Positions 34,203-46,014 of a DNA stretch of 64,000 nucleotides are shown here, piece after piece; the stretch's first letter is position 1; the number at the start of each line of letters is the position of its first letter. This DNA comes from Pteria penguin (taxonomy: Eukaryota > Mollusca > Bivalvia > Pterioida > Pteriidae). The stretch spans positions 28,724,534-28,788,533 of the forward strand of contig CM068587.1 in the NCBI GenBank assembly GCA_035048485.1. Reading direction: 5' to 3'. The position numbers and the translations under genes were made by a program. The notes below the pieces were generated by a model. It had not been told where the DNA came from. It saw nothing but the letters and a program-made list of their open reading frames with translations, and ran no database searches.

Positions 34203-34484
34203 TTTGTTTGTTTGTTTGATTATTGTTTTACGTCACTCCACGATTATTTCACGTATATGGTGACGGCATCTGCCTGATGCATTGCATACAAATTTAGACC
34301 TTTGCAACGGACCCAACCGAAGCAGTGAGGGATCTTTTACGTGCCACGCCTACCGTGACACGGGACCTCGGTTTTTACTGTCTCATCCGAAAGACAGAAC
34401 ACCGGTGTGCCCCGGGCGGGAGTCGAACCCGCGATCTCTCGATCACGAGCCGAGCACCTTATCCACTAGGCCACACCGGCTTAA
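34203..34484 (-). repeat. tRNA-derived SINE, family A, near full length
   Basis: The minus-strand head has GGCCTAGTGGATAAGG (A box) and GGGTTCGACTCCCG (B box). The complete body follows, and a (CAAA)n tail lies at 34203-34220. The sense frames read across it are not genes. It is the cleanest copy in the window together with 14879-15160. Confidence 0.88.
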
Positions 34485-34559
34485 ATAAAAACAGAACACA
34501 ATATTACATAATATTCGATTTCACTGCAGTTATGATACCGACCTAGAACGGTAGATTAC

Positions 34560-34690
34560 AGTTACAAACGTCATTCAATTGGTGTGGTTAACCAGTTTAC
34601 GGGCGCCCACATTCTTACCGCAAAAGCAACACAATCAAAAACACATATGATTTATGAATAATCCTCCACAAAGAGAGCAATGATTTTTCA
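34560..34690 (-). repeat. Dispersed repeat, antisense copy of the 23.34/46.9-kb family
   Basis: On the minus strand TTTGTGGAGGATTATTCATA, GATTGTGTTGCTTTTGCGG, GTGGGCGCCCGTAAACTGGT and TAACCACACCAATTGAATGA match 23350-23450 and 46910-47000. Confidence 0.6.
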
Positions 34691-34694
34691 AGCC

Positions 34695-36240
34695 GAAAGG
34701 CCATGAAAATTTCCACCTGAAATGTATCATGGAAAATTATTCTAGCATCAAAAAATTGTCAGGCAACATCAATATAAATAAAATGTGGTCTACCCGTCTG
34801 TAAGCGAGCTGAGATCTTTGATTTCTAGGAGATCCGACTAACTGACAAAAGGGAAGAGGATGAGAACCTTGTCTTTTTTGAGTAAGTAGATGTCTGTGTC
34901 TCAATACAAGATCTATGCTCTTTGTGATAATCTCGGTGAGATGAAATACTGATGTACATGACTACCCTCATGTCTTGTCGGCTATCACATCACATTGACA
35001 TTATTACATCCTGGACTTCATAAATTTTATACACTATCAATGTTATCATTACAACTTTATGGATAAACAGTCCTTACTTGAAGAATCCAGGGTTCTTCTC
35101 TTTGTATATATATTGACGACCGGTCGAAATTGTCACTCAGGACGTTCTTTGGTCGATATAGGGATTTGGTGCAATTTGAAATCACCCTTTCATGAATGTT
35201 AACCGACATTATGGGATCATACAAACTTACCATCTTGAATCTTTCTTCGTTGTTTACTTACATGTATATTTAAGTTAGTATTATACAATCCATCGGTATT
35301 TCTATATATCTGCTAGTCGTGCACATTCATTAGCCGATGCGTACCTTTATTCGTCGGAAACTGAATTTACGCCAAATCTTCTGGTCAATAGAGAAAAAAA
35401 CTGGTAAAGATCTTTAATATAGCTTTCAGACATTTTGTTGATATATTGCCTACAGATATTAAAAATATAAACATAAGTACACATATAAACACACAAGATA
35501 TTCATACGTACTCGGACATGCAGATATGACAGAATCCAGTCCCAATATACTTTTTTCTAATGAACATTGACCAAGATGGTATACTTACTGCTTTCCTGTA
35601 TGAAAAACATTACTACGAGCAAACATTTCCATTTTGTTCACTTTCCATATTATTGTAGTAATATTCCTTTATCACTTACTTATGATGTCGATATGTATCA
35701 ACTGATCCGATATGCTTGAGCTTTTTCATACTATGGTTCTACCATTTAATATGCCAAGCTACTGAAATAAAGAAAATAGTATTCTAAAAACCATGTTTGA
35801 TTTCTACATTCTGCAATTTTCAAGATACTATAATGGCAGGTTTTGCAATTTAGGGTCACTGTCTGACATGTTGAGTTCCTTATTTGATTGTAATTTTTGT
35901 TAACGCCTTTGTACTGTTTTGATACAATTTCAGAACATTCATATTTGTATTATTTTAACATTAATACTTATGACGATTGTTTGTATATCATTACCACTTA
36001 ATGTGACTTAATGCAGTTATACTAGGCTGCGTAATCGTATGGCATTACAGCGGCTGTGACTAGTCAAGAAGGGTTACTTACCCCTCAACTGTATATGATC
36101 TCACCTCTTGTTCTTCTCAGGGTCCGAGATAGCCAATTGATATCTTTTCTTGTGTGTAATAGATGTTCCTATACACTACTTCTCGATATCTATTTATACT
36201 TTCTGGTACAGGTGACTTGGTTATTCCGAATCACTACTTT
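34695..36240. other. Intergenic, no recognised feature
   Basis: AT-rich; no ORF or repeat is supported. Confidence 0.4.

Positions 36241-36245
<5 letters not shown>

Positions 36246-36290
<45 letters not shown>
36246..36290. repeat. (CT)n microsatellite
   Basis: About 22 CT dinucleotides; the SLSLSL frame is its translation. Confidence 0.96.
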
Positions 36291-36295
<5 letters not shown>

Positions 36296-36673
36296 AGATA
36301 TACCATAAAACGTTCATGTTTATCATTTCATACTAAACTAGTGTTACCATCTCCAAAGGATATACTACTAAGATAAGATGTATTTATCGCATACAAAGAA
36401 ATATCCATATCTGTTACACTTGTCACTTAAGAATCAATTATGTCACTTCAGAATCACAGTCCTTTGGATGCTTCAAATTAAAGCTAAATTGAATGAAAAA
36501 AGTGATTCGATGTCAAAAAAACAACTTATATGAGTCATTGGATCTGTTTACTCATTTGAAAGAATAGAAATATTGTTTTAAATGCACAGTTATGTGAAGG
36601 GATCGTGTAGTGTTGACAGTTCATGATTAGGCATGATGGATTTTAAGGTTGAAATCACCTGATTTACAGCAGG

Positions 36674-36840
36674 ACTATTGATTGATACATCGACTGATTC
36701 TTGTTTTACATAACAACACGGTTATTGCATGTATTTTATGACGACATCTGTCTGATGCGTTGTATACAAAATTTGACCATTTTACAGACATACCCCAAGC
36801 AAAGAGCGATTTTTAACGTGCCACGCATACCGTATGTGGG
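36674..36840 (-). repeat. SINE family A, truncated copy without tRNA head
   Basis: GATTCTTGTTTTACATAACA, TTATGACGACATCTGTCTGA and TTTTTAACGTGCCACGCATA follow the body order seen at 34.2 kb, read as its reverse complement. The head is absent. Confidence 0.6.
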
Positions 36841-36910
36841 TGAAGATTGCTGTAATTGACATTATTCTATTAGAAAATCAAAATTTATTAACAATATTAT
36901 GCATATATCT

Positions 36911-36990
<80 letters not shown>
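36911..36990. repeat. (GATA)n microsatellite
   Basis: About 20 perfect GATA units next to the tail of the SINE at 36991. Confidence 0.97.
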
Positions 36991-37175
36991 TATTGGTTAT
37001 TGTTCACGTCACTCCACTATTATTTCACGTATATAGTGACGGCATACGTCTGATGCATTACATAGAAATTATGGACCCTGTCTCATCCAAAAGACAGAAC
37101 ACCGGTGTTCCCACAGCAGGAATCGAACTCGGGATCTTTCAGTCACAAGACGAGCACCTCATCCATTGACATATC
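36991..37175 (-). repeat. SINE family A with internal deletion
   Basis: The tail-proximal body (CACGTCACTCCACTATTATT, GTGACGGCATACGTCTGATG) is joined directly to CCCTGTCTCATCCAAAAGAC. The tRNA head follows with reverse-complement B box CAGGAATCGAACTCGG. About 90 bases of the middle are missing. Confidence 0.75.
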
Positions 37176-37344
37176 TAAGCATTTCAGATAAATAAATCTC
37201 AGTTTTATATACTTATACTTATTATATACTTATTACTTAATGTAATGCCACTGAAAATAGTATGATGCATCTGTTACTAATAATATATCATATGCTTTTT
37301 CAAACGCATCGTGTCAATTTGACGCGATGAAGAATTAAACTAAT

Positions 37345-37500
37345 TTTCAGTTTTCAGTGCGTCTGTGCTAGACGGAAATATACTTCAATTTACTGTGAAA
37401 AAAAGTTGGTAATGAGTTTGCTCTTCAAATAATTGCACTTTCGGATGCCACAATTTAGGTCTTGAGCATCATTGAAGAGACATAAATAATGCACACATAT
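37345..37500 (+). repeat. Degenerate fragment of the 349-bp repeat
   Basis: TTTTCAGTGCGTCTGTGCTA, AAATATACTTCAATTT, CTCTTCAAATAATTG, GAGCATCATTGAAGAGACAT and ATGCACACATA match the monomer in order, with an internal deletion. Confidence 0.6.
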
Positions 37501-37680
37501 ATTCGCGTATATGTGTTTTGATATTTAATATGAGTTTTATGTTGAAGATATAGTAATTTGTTGTTATATTTTAAATATAACTATGTATGTATTTATTTTA
37601 AGCAATGACCTTTACTCACAAATGACAAATATATAAAAGTAATTGCAGTGTTTTTATAAATGAAACTGATTTGAAACCAG

Positions 37681-37898
37681 GTGCCTTATTCACAAAGAAA
37701 CTTAAGTCTAAGTGTAAAATTGAGACCTTTACTAATATGTGGTGTAAATATAAGAATTAGTCAATAGCTTCTCTGTGAAGAGATTATCAGGCATATTATT
37801 CACAGGAACACTTTCTACTAGTTCTTAGAGTTATGACACATACTGCTATAGGTCTCAAGTTTTACACTTAGACTAAAGTTTCTTTGTGAATAAGACGC
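37681..37898. mobile_element. 218-bp MITE with ~48-bp terminal inverted repeats
   Basis: The left end GTGCCTTATTCACAAAGAAA...GTGTAAAATTGAGACC is inverted at the right end (GGTCTCAAGTTTTACAC...TTTCTTTGTGAATAAGACGC). CAG stands at 37678-37680 and 37899-37901 and may be a 3-bp target-site duplication. It is non-coding. Confidence 0.85.
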
Positions 37899-37904
37899 CA
37901 GAGT

Positions 37905-38320
37905 TGTTTAAATCCACCCTATCACAAACCTGTTACAAACATACAAAAGTTGACTTAAGTAATGATATTAGATTTCATAACAGTTTCTTCATTAGTATAA
38001 ATGAATTAATTATCGCAATTAAACTTCATTTTGTCATAATAATCATCCAATTTCTTTCTTTTTAGACAAACTGGAATATCAAATCATCAAAGGTGAAAAT
38101 TAACATATGTGGGATGTCATATCTGAATAAACCATTTTCAGATTTACATTATTATTGGATGTTATGAACATTCTTATGATCGATGTCTATAAGTAACGAA
38201 TAAACATTTTTCTGACAATATAGTTCTTTAACACAGTTGACTTAACTACATAGCAGTTTTTATACTAGACAGAAAACAAAATTAAAAACACAGTGTTACA
38301 AACATCCATTACATCATAAT
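37905..38320. other. Intergenic, no recognised feature
   Basis: Nothing supported. Confidence 0.35.
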
Positions 38321-38324
38321 ATTA

Positions 38325-38471
38325 TACAGTTGTTGACTGGGTTTGGGGGCAACAACTGATCTGTTGGACCCGAGGAAGAACGGTTGCCCAAGGCCGAAGG
38401 CCGAGGGCAACAGTTTGTCTGAGGGTCCAACAGATCAGCTGTTGCCCGAAAATCCCTGTCGATAACTGTTT
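38325..38471. mobile_element. Foldback element with ~70-bp arms
   Basis: GGGCAACAACTGATCTGTTG at 38347 is inverted at 38426-38445 (CAACAGATCAGCTGTTGCCC). Inner words GGTTGCCCAAGGCC and GGCCGAGGGCAACAG pair around the loop GAAGGCC-type centre. The outer ACAGTTGTTGACTG and CGATAACTGTTTT also pair. It is more GC-rich than its surroundings. Confidence 0.8.
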
Positions 38472-38479
38472 TGTTATAG

Positions 38480-39605
38480 CAATTGTCAGATAATACATGC
38501 AACATATATCGCACATTTTCTCCACTGATACATCACGAAGCTCTTTAACTGACGTTCCCATAGCCTATAGGTGTTCATTAAACAAATTCACTGTTGTCTT
38601 GATTACATTCTTAGTATCTATAAAGTCCCTAGCTATCATCGAGTATCCTCTGAATTTCTTCTTCGAACGCATTTTCTAAATCTCTGAGCCGGGATACCCA
38701 TTTTAAAGAACATTTAGACGACAGTTGACTCTAAGGCCAACAGTTTAAAATATTGGACCAGTAATCACTATGAATTATATAGGGATATTGTGTTAAGGGT
38801 ATAACAAATTGATTTATGATAGACAATTGAAGGATCGCCATTACGAAGTTTCACTGTGACGTCACGATTAAATTCATGTTTGACAGCCCATTTATTTATG
38901 ACGTCATAATGAAAAGTGTGCCAAAAGGTTTGATGTCGGGCATTTGACGATCATTCAATTGACATGGAGTAATCAAGTAGTATAATATAATTATTCCGGA
39001 AAGAGATTAGTTCAGATAAAACCAAGAGTGGAACAACGATACTCTGTCTATATACATATATAATATGAGCAGATATCATCATAATCCGGGCATACCTAAT
39101 GTCATTTTGTTTTCAGATCAGAACTTTATTTAATGCCACAGAAGAAAAGTGAAACTGCATATTTATTATTCATTGTTCATAAAGGTATAAACTTATCTTT
39201 AGCATATTTAATGACATGGTTTGCTGAACATAATTATCATTAATATTAAAATTAATATCATTATTATTACTTATTTATTTATTAGCAAAGTTTTCCTTGC
39301 GACTCTTAAGGTGGTTTCCAAAAATATAGCCACGGTATACCTGTTGGAAACAATTAAATACAGTACGTTCATCCCCATCCTCATTCACTTTTACACAAAC
39401 ATCGTTTTTCTCTGAAATTTCCCTCCAGTTCATCGTCGCTAAGAGGACGTATAACGCCATGTTTACCTATCCTTCCAATAAACCAAATATATCTTAAGAC
39501 AAAGACAGAAATATTGAGAAACGAATGGATATTTCTTGTTTTGAAATAAGAATTTTCGGCATTTTAATACTTTCAAATAATTATGATTGAATTATTAATC
39601 ATAGA
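38480..39605. other. Intergenic, no recognised feature
   Basis: AT-rich; no supported gene. Confidence 0.35.
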
Positions 39606-39610
39606 TTGAT

Positions 39611-39904
39611 TCACACATGAGTGAACTGACATCGCGTCTTAAATAGCTGAACAGACAGCTTTACCACGGCGAATTGAATCAACATAATAGAAAGCACGAT
39701 CACGACGGTGCATGGTGGTACGTTGTCATTATTGCACGTGAATAGTAGAATTAGAAACTGCAAATTGCCATTGATATGGGACATAAGACTTACGAGGAGA
39801 TAAATGAACAAAATTGCTAAAGGCAGAATTGTTGACAGATAGAGTAATACATACAATGTAATGCATCTCTTGCAAGTTGAGTACGGTATAGCATGGTTAT
39901 ACAT
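39611..39904 (-). CDS. Hypothetical small membrane protein (two hydrophobic segments)
   Basis: A 97-codon frame starts at the ATG at 39904. Codon choice is mixed, unlike the AT-driven frames nearby. Residues about 17-41 (LYVLLYLSTILPLAILFIYL) and about 65-85 (VVIVLSIMLIQFAVVKLSV) are hydrophobic. Between them lies a Cys/Asn/Pro stretch (CNNDNVPPC), and further Cys occur near the N- and C-termini. It could be a two-pass membrane protein, or one exon or a relic of a larger receptor or transporter. No promoter, splice or poly(A) signal was pinned down, and no family is recognised. Confidence 0.3.
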   Translation of the reverse strand: MYNHAIPYSTCKRCITLYVLLYLSTILPLAILFIYLLVSLMSHINGNLQFLILLFTCNNDNVPPCTVVIVLSIMLIQFAVVKLSVQLFKTRCQFTHV

Positions 39905-39909
39905 GTCTG

Positions 39910-41450
39910 TCTCTTTCCGTCTCGGCCGGTGAAATTCGATAATTTTAGCTGAGTGAATTAGAATTATTTTGTTTATGTTCTATTCCGTTTGGATTACAAG
40001 GAGATTGAATTTAATAGTATGACAGAAAAAAAGAGACGGCTTTATTGAGGCAAACTGGAGGTTCTGAATAAAAATCAGTTCAACGTTAATGAGATTTCAA
40101 GCAGCACATGTAACAGGAGATATAGTAACATTAAAGTAGTCGCCTTAGGAATGCCAGGTCACAGACTGACAGCCGATATGACATAAGTGTTCTTTAAATA
40201 GCAACCGTTTCATTTTCATATTGAACATCTGCATTAAAAAGCATTGAATATGCGAGCAATGTGCAACAGATCATATTGTTTCCTTGTAATTGTCTTTACA
40301 TTTATGTTTTGGCATTAATGTACAGCGCAATAAATATCATCAGTTATCATCAGTTGATTTCAAATTTAATCAAAGAAAACCCCCACTAAAAATCTCCAAG
40401 GCTTAAACTATCTATCTGAATTGCATGCACTGAAGTAATTAAAGAAATTAAATTTTAGAAAACATTGTGTGTAATAGTATCACTATCATACCTTTGTGTG
40501 GAAGATGAAATAACATTCCAATTTCTCTTTTTTTCTGTTTTCCTAATTAGCAGTTAAAGTCTTTATGCAGGTACCAAACCAACTACCTTAAAATTGGCTT
40601 ATATCTTCCAATGGCAACTGGTTCTGGACTATTCTAAAATGACAAAAATACATCATGTTACGTAATTAATAAAATTTAAGTTTATGGTTAACCTGGAAGT
40701 TTGTTAAATTTTTACTTTATAATCAACTGTTTGACATCTGACAAATAGCTGATGTTTAAAGAAAAGACCAAGCAGACCTAATAAATTAGTAACGTACATA
40801 AATAAAGGTAAGATATATGATGTGGGTTATATATTTAGCTAAACAATCACCGTTTATTACTTCAAGTAACAAACATACATTTATTACTGTTGATTACTTT
40901 GTTTAAATTACGAATATATTATAATAACGAATTCACCGTTGAGATCATCCTGCTTTGTGCCACTTCCATTGAACTTATATAGAATATATGCGCATATAAT
41001 ATGATAATTTAGAATAGCTTATATAAATTTCTGAAATCTAAGTAGATGTTATTGAATGTGTCTGTCTTCTAATAAGTATATTATCTTTTTATTTGTACAT
41101 GTCAATTAGTCAGGTGTCTGGGTCTTGACCAAGAGTTTTGGGTTAGAGCCCCATCGGTGTCCTGTCTTGACATGAAATAATAGGTAAGAAAATGAAGCAT
41201 GCGTATTTAACATGCTGTACAGAAAACTTAGAAACAAGCCTATCAGCTGTCTTTATATCATTATAATAAGCAACGAGGAAGTACCGAAAGGATGACTACA
41301 TCTCCAATCCACTGGAAATTATAAACTACGTTATTGTATTATTTGTCTTTCATAGGCACAATGCATAGCAAGGCCAACAAAACAAGTCAGATCTTTAGGC
41401 TTCTGGATCCTTGGGTGACGTCAAGATACTATACTACAAATACGAAGTGT
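39910..41450. other. Intergenic; SINE head fragment at about 41105-41175
   Basis: 41107-41160 (TTAGTCAGGTGTCTGGGTCT, GGGTTAGAGCCCC, ATCGGTGTCCTGTCTTGACA) resembles the SINE family A tRNA head in sense orientation, with a mutated B box. The rest is AT-rich. Confidence 0.4.
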
Positions 41451-41454
41451 TTTT

Positions 41455-41695
41455 TTTTTTATCTGCTGAGTTACATAAAATTGGCCGTGCAATACAACTA
41501 ATGGATATGTTTAATTCAGAAATTACTAAAATATGAATTAAGCATTTTAAGGCTCCATAATTTTTATTTCTTGATCAAATGAAAACAGATATGGGTAGGT
41601 AGTGTTTTAACCAATTTATTTTTGTCTCATATGTTCCTCAAATAAAAAAAAGTTTTTGAAAAACCACGTATTTTCACTAGAAGTTTCTTGGGTAT
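41455..41695 (+). repeat. Dispersed ~250-bp repeat, copy 2
   Basis: It aligns with 20215-20460 over most of its length, for example ATCTGCTGAGTTACATAA, ATTACTAAAATATGAATTAA, CCATAATTTTTATTTCTTGA and CCACGTATTTTCACTAGAAG. Confidence 0.75.
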
Positions 41696-41699
41696 AGAT

Positions 41700-44150
41700 A
41701 AGCCTTAAGTTATAGATATGATTTCAGCAATACACAATACCAAGGAACTACGTCACAGTAAACAGTGAACAGTAAACTTAGAGAAGTGATTTCACAATAT
41801 GGTGATTAATCTAATATTTTAGAATTAATAGTCAAAACGGAGGAATCACGTCAATATACCAACGTAAGTGAGGGTTTCTTGAAAGCATCTTCTGGATTAA
41901 ATTGACAGTTTATTTGCTGTGGTCCCCTCAAATGTAAAAAGGAAACTACGAAAATTGAAATGCTTGTAGAGTGTTCTGTATAATAAGATCAAATGTTTAT
42001 AAATCTTAAAAAAGACGCCAAAAGCAAAAAACAAAAAAAAAAAAACAAAAACAAAAAAACAAAAAAAAACAAAAAACAAAACAAACAAACAAATGAAAAT
42101 AATAATCATTGAAGAATGAAAATAAGATTAAAGGCATTTTGGCATAGTTTATATCATAGAATTCAATCCACATGTATTCCGAGTACGATGAGCACTCACC
42201 GGAATTCTCGATGATGTGCCGCGTACTACTCTTATAAAGACTATATATATACAGGGTTGCTGTTGTATAATGTTATAATAATCAATGTATACTTGATTCA
42301 ATTCGTGATAGATTTTGATATCATTAACGATCACAGATTTCAACAAAATATTTTCGCAAAAAGAAAATCCTTACTTTATGTGAAACAATATCACCCGAAA
42401 GTATTTTACAAGTACAAGATTGTAAGTTATTTCGAATAGGTTTTCACTCAGAATTATATATGTATAATTTATATGTATAACAAGTCTGCGGACTACACCA
42501 TTAAATTCAGATCACTTAAAATGTATATACCATATAAGGATCTTTCGGATTGCAAACCTTCATCAATGGTGCTAGATGAGGCCAACCAAAGCATTAAATG
42601 AAGTACCTATCTCGTCTAAAGATCTTTAGCACCTGAAAAACATTTGCTTAAGAAACATTAGCAGTGCCGAAACATAATCATTCAGAATCCATTTAGTCTT
42701 TTTGAATCAACGCTAAGTGTAATGTTTCCATACACGGCAACAATCATTATCTAGAAAATAAATTAGAAATGATAAATTACATATTTTCCCTATTTCAATG
42801 CTTATTTTGTAAAAAGAAATTCTTATGTTGAAAGGCATTTTTTCAGTTTGGGGAATTTTCAAATTACGTTTTATAAGTTGTGGTTTGATGGCGAATTTAA
42901 TAATTAGACAATTGTTCATAAAGGAGCATTTAAATACATTTATTATTAACAGTCACCGGTGATATGGTACAACGACCACACCTGAATTATAGGTATTCTT
43001 CATAATGTAAATCAGACAGATAACGTTATCACATGCAATGGTAAATACACAACAAATGTCAAATTTATTCATTTGAATTCATTCACATTACGCATAATAT
43101 TTTCAGTATTTCTTCCTTTTGATAATAAAATATTGTTGTTTTGTATGGTATAAATTAATTATAATTTTACTATAAAACTGTTAATTTTAATGTAAATTTT
43201 GTATATTTAAGTTATAATATAATGGGGGTTTTTTTCTTGACTTATTCAATTATGTGTATTAAAGCATACTAATACTTAATATCTGGTTGAAATGTAATGA
43301 CTGCGATGAAATCCTTGAAATGAAGTTGAAACGCTTATAGGAGACATATATTACACAAATTCATGACTACATTGACGTTAATAGCGCTAATAATGACAAT
43401 AATTGAAATTTACATGAAGGATAGTCTACATCTGGATAACTCCAGATATATTTCAGTAAGTGGACAATGAGATTTATCACACGTTCAACTCAAACATGTA
43501 TGTGTCACTATATCTTCAAATTCATGCCTTGATAATCAACTGACATTAATGTAAAAGTAGACATAATCAGAACTAAGACGGGAAAATTACTTACAGCTTT
43601 AAAGTAAATGTCACCAAACAGGTAATATAATTTTAGTAGTCGTGAACCTCCTGTATAAATGAAACGGAATTCGGGGACTATCATCAAGTACTTCTAGTTC
43701 ATCGACGAATTACCCTTGAGGCCAATATAGAGTTTATGTCAGTACCAAGACCTGCTAAAAGCTTTTATCAAACCAATTCATATATTAAGTCTTGAAATTC
43801 TGAGTTAACGGTAAAATGAATTTGTTTCTCAGACAATGGATAACCTTTTTATAACGAGCGTTTGAATATTTATCTTTCATATTTCGCGGTACTAAATCAA
43901 ACAAGACAATTAGTGAATACTGCCATATGACAGATGCCACTACAAAAACGAACTGTCAATAATATAATAATTTGGAAAAAACACATCATCATGAGTAAAC
44001 CGTGCCCTGCTGATCTGGAAGCAAGCTTAGACCCTTGATCTACAGATCTTCTGAGGGAAGGAAATTCAGAATTCTGAAGTACTCATCCCCTTCTTAGTCA
44101 GCGTGCAACGTTCAAGTAAATGTCTACATACATGTAAGATTACAGAATTA
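41700..44150. other. Intergenic, no recognised feature
   Basis: An A-rich low-complexity tract lies at 42005-42095. Short frames such as 42149-42346 (-) and 42257-42439 (+) are not recognised. Confidence 0.4.
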
Positions 44151-44155
44151 CTGAA

Positions 44156-44525
44156 TTCCAACCATTCGGCCGCGAGCGTCACTGAAGAGACATAAATTGT
44201 CGAAATGCGCATCTGGTGCACAAAATTAAAAGATATATATGTTTTATATTTCTTATAACCACTAGACCGATGTCACTGCTGGTGGACTGATAGTTCCCGA
44301 GGGCATCACAAGTCTAGTTTTCAGTGCTTTTGTACTGACATGAAATATATACTTCAAATTTTCAGTCATCAAATTAAATAAATCACTCTAACACTAAGGA
44401 GTATCTCCCTCATGCAAAGCTCTGTCATTAGATAGATTCTTTGGATTACTTTTTGGTCAGTTTGGTTTCAACACTGCTCTTCAAATATTTATATATTATG
44501 AGAATTCCAATCATTGGGCCTCGAA
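44156..44525 (+). repeat. Single complete copy of the 349-bp repeat
   Basis: It starts CCAACCATTCGGCCGCGAGC and ends just past a second CCAATCATTGGGCCTCGA, so it is one full unit plus the next unit's start, diverged from the array at 1-2.5 kb. An A-rich tract follows. Confidence 0.88.
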
Positions 44526-44866
44526 CAAAAAAAAAAACAAGAACAAAAACAAAAACAAAAAACTGTATCCAATAGTGTAATCTAAACTCCTAATTAGGAA
44601 TAAATTAGGTGTTGAAAATAATATGTCTCTTGGTGAGTTTCGCTCGCCAGAATTATACATAACACAACAACTTTTATTATTACGAACTTTTGTTCTTTAT
44701 CAGTTCAATCACGAACAGACTTATTATATATGTTACTTGAATTTGATAATCAGCAGATAATTCGGATTCCTTTGGCACTAACTGCGCATCTCTTACAGCA
44801 GATTTGTATCTATATTGTTATAGGGGGTACATCATGCATTTTACTTAAAAAAAATGTTTCGACCTT

Positions 44867-45184
44867 GTTGATATCTTCATTATCGATAATCCTGAGTTTG
44901 AAAGATATATTACTGACATATACCCACCTGAACTTCAATTAAACTAAGCCAATATTTTTCACACAAAAGCACCTTTCTTTGACCAAAACATTAAGATAAT
45001 TAACAATGAAATTCATGCAAATATTTATGACAAACGGGACGATTTTTTATTTCCTATTGTACATTTCTCTTCTTTGGATGGTGATGTCACTAGATTCCCA
45101 TTAAATGCTATTTATATCATTCAGTTGGTTCGATTTGTCAGAATCTGCACTTGCGTTTTGGATTTTCAGACAAACAATTTATAA
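44867..45184 (+). pseudogene. Reverse transcriptase remnant, one in-frame stop
   Basis: From about 44867 the frame reads DIFIIDNPEFERYITDIYPP, ELQLN, stop, then KAPFFDQNIK, EIHANIYDKRDDFLFPIVHF, DGDVTRFPLNAIYIIQLVRF and VLDFQTNNL, ending at TAA 45182-45184. From 44888 to the end it stays in one frame with a single TAA. The family is the same bivalve RT as at 224-511 and 29680-30030. The upstream part containing YxDD is frameshifted. Confidence 0.72.
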
Positions 45185-45338
45185 ATAACGTTGAAACTTT
45201 TAAATCAGGGTTACAGGTATCTTACACTTTTTTTCAAACTTTATTTTTCAAATTATTACAATATTAACAATGCATTTCCACTGTAATATCTAGGAGCTCC
45301 ACGCTACATAAGAAATAAGTGTCATTCATTTATCTAAG

Positions 45339-45480
45339 AAATGACTGTAAAAGTTTTCTGTCGAGTAATGTAAAGACAAAAACCGAGGCACAAACTATGT
45401 AATCCGCGAAGCGAATTATACGTACTTTGTGCTTTGGTTTTTGTATATACATCGATAGACAGAAATTTTTACAGTCATTT
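45339..45480. mobile_element. Foldback element with ~55-bp arms
   Basis: AAATGACTGTAAAAGTTTTC...GACAAAAACCGAGGCACAAA at 45339-45394 pairs with TTTGTGCTTTGGTTTTTGT...AGAAATTTTTACAGTCATTT at 45425-45480. The loop is about 30 nt and contains CGCGAAGCG. Confidence 0.8.
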
Positions 45481-45484
45481 TTTT

Positions 45485-46010
45485 ATAATTAAATTACAGG
45501 TATTGCAAAATAAAACTTTTTCAAGAATGATTACATTTTGTATTCGAAACTGATAAATCAATTTTCGCGCCGCAATCTTACGTTGGCCTATCAAAATTGC
45601 GATCTGATGGCGGCCCCATCAAAAATAGATAGTATACGTACGAGATAGAAAGAATGCCATGAAATGAGAGAAAAAAAAACTAGTTATGATTTTATTTTTT
45701 TTTTTTTGTAGTATATTTTATTCAACCTAAAACCGACTTCTTATTCAGTTAGAGGTCACTCGATATATAAATCTATATTTAGATCGAACCGGAGTTGTGT
45801 TTATGTATTACTCGAAGGGACATTATCTGTACAGAAATAGACTAAATTTTACTTTGTGCGTTTGTATATACGTTATTCGTTCAATGTTGAAATAATTAAA
45901 TTATTAGCGAATGGAATCCATAGTAACAGGGTCTATCAAAAAGTTCAGATTCTATATACCGTATCATAAAAATCTGTGTTGAGACTAACCAATAGCAAAT
46001 GTGGCTTCGA
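45485..46010. other. Intergenic, no recognised feature
   Basis: A T-rich run lies at 45691-45708; nothing else is supported. Confidence 0.35.
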
Positions 46011-46014
46011 ACGA

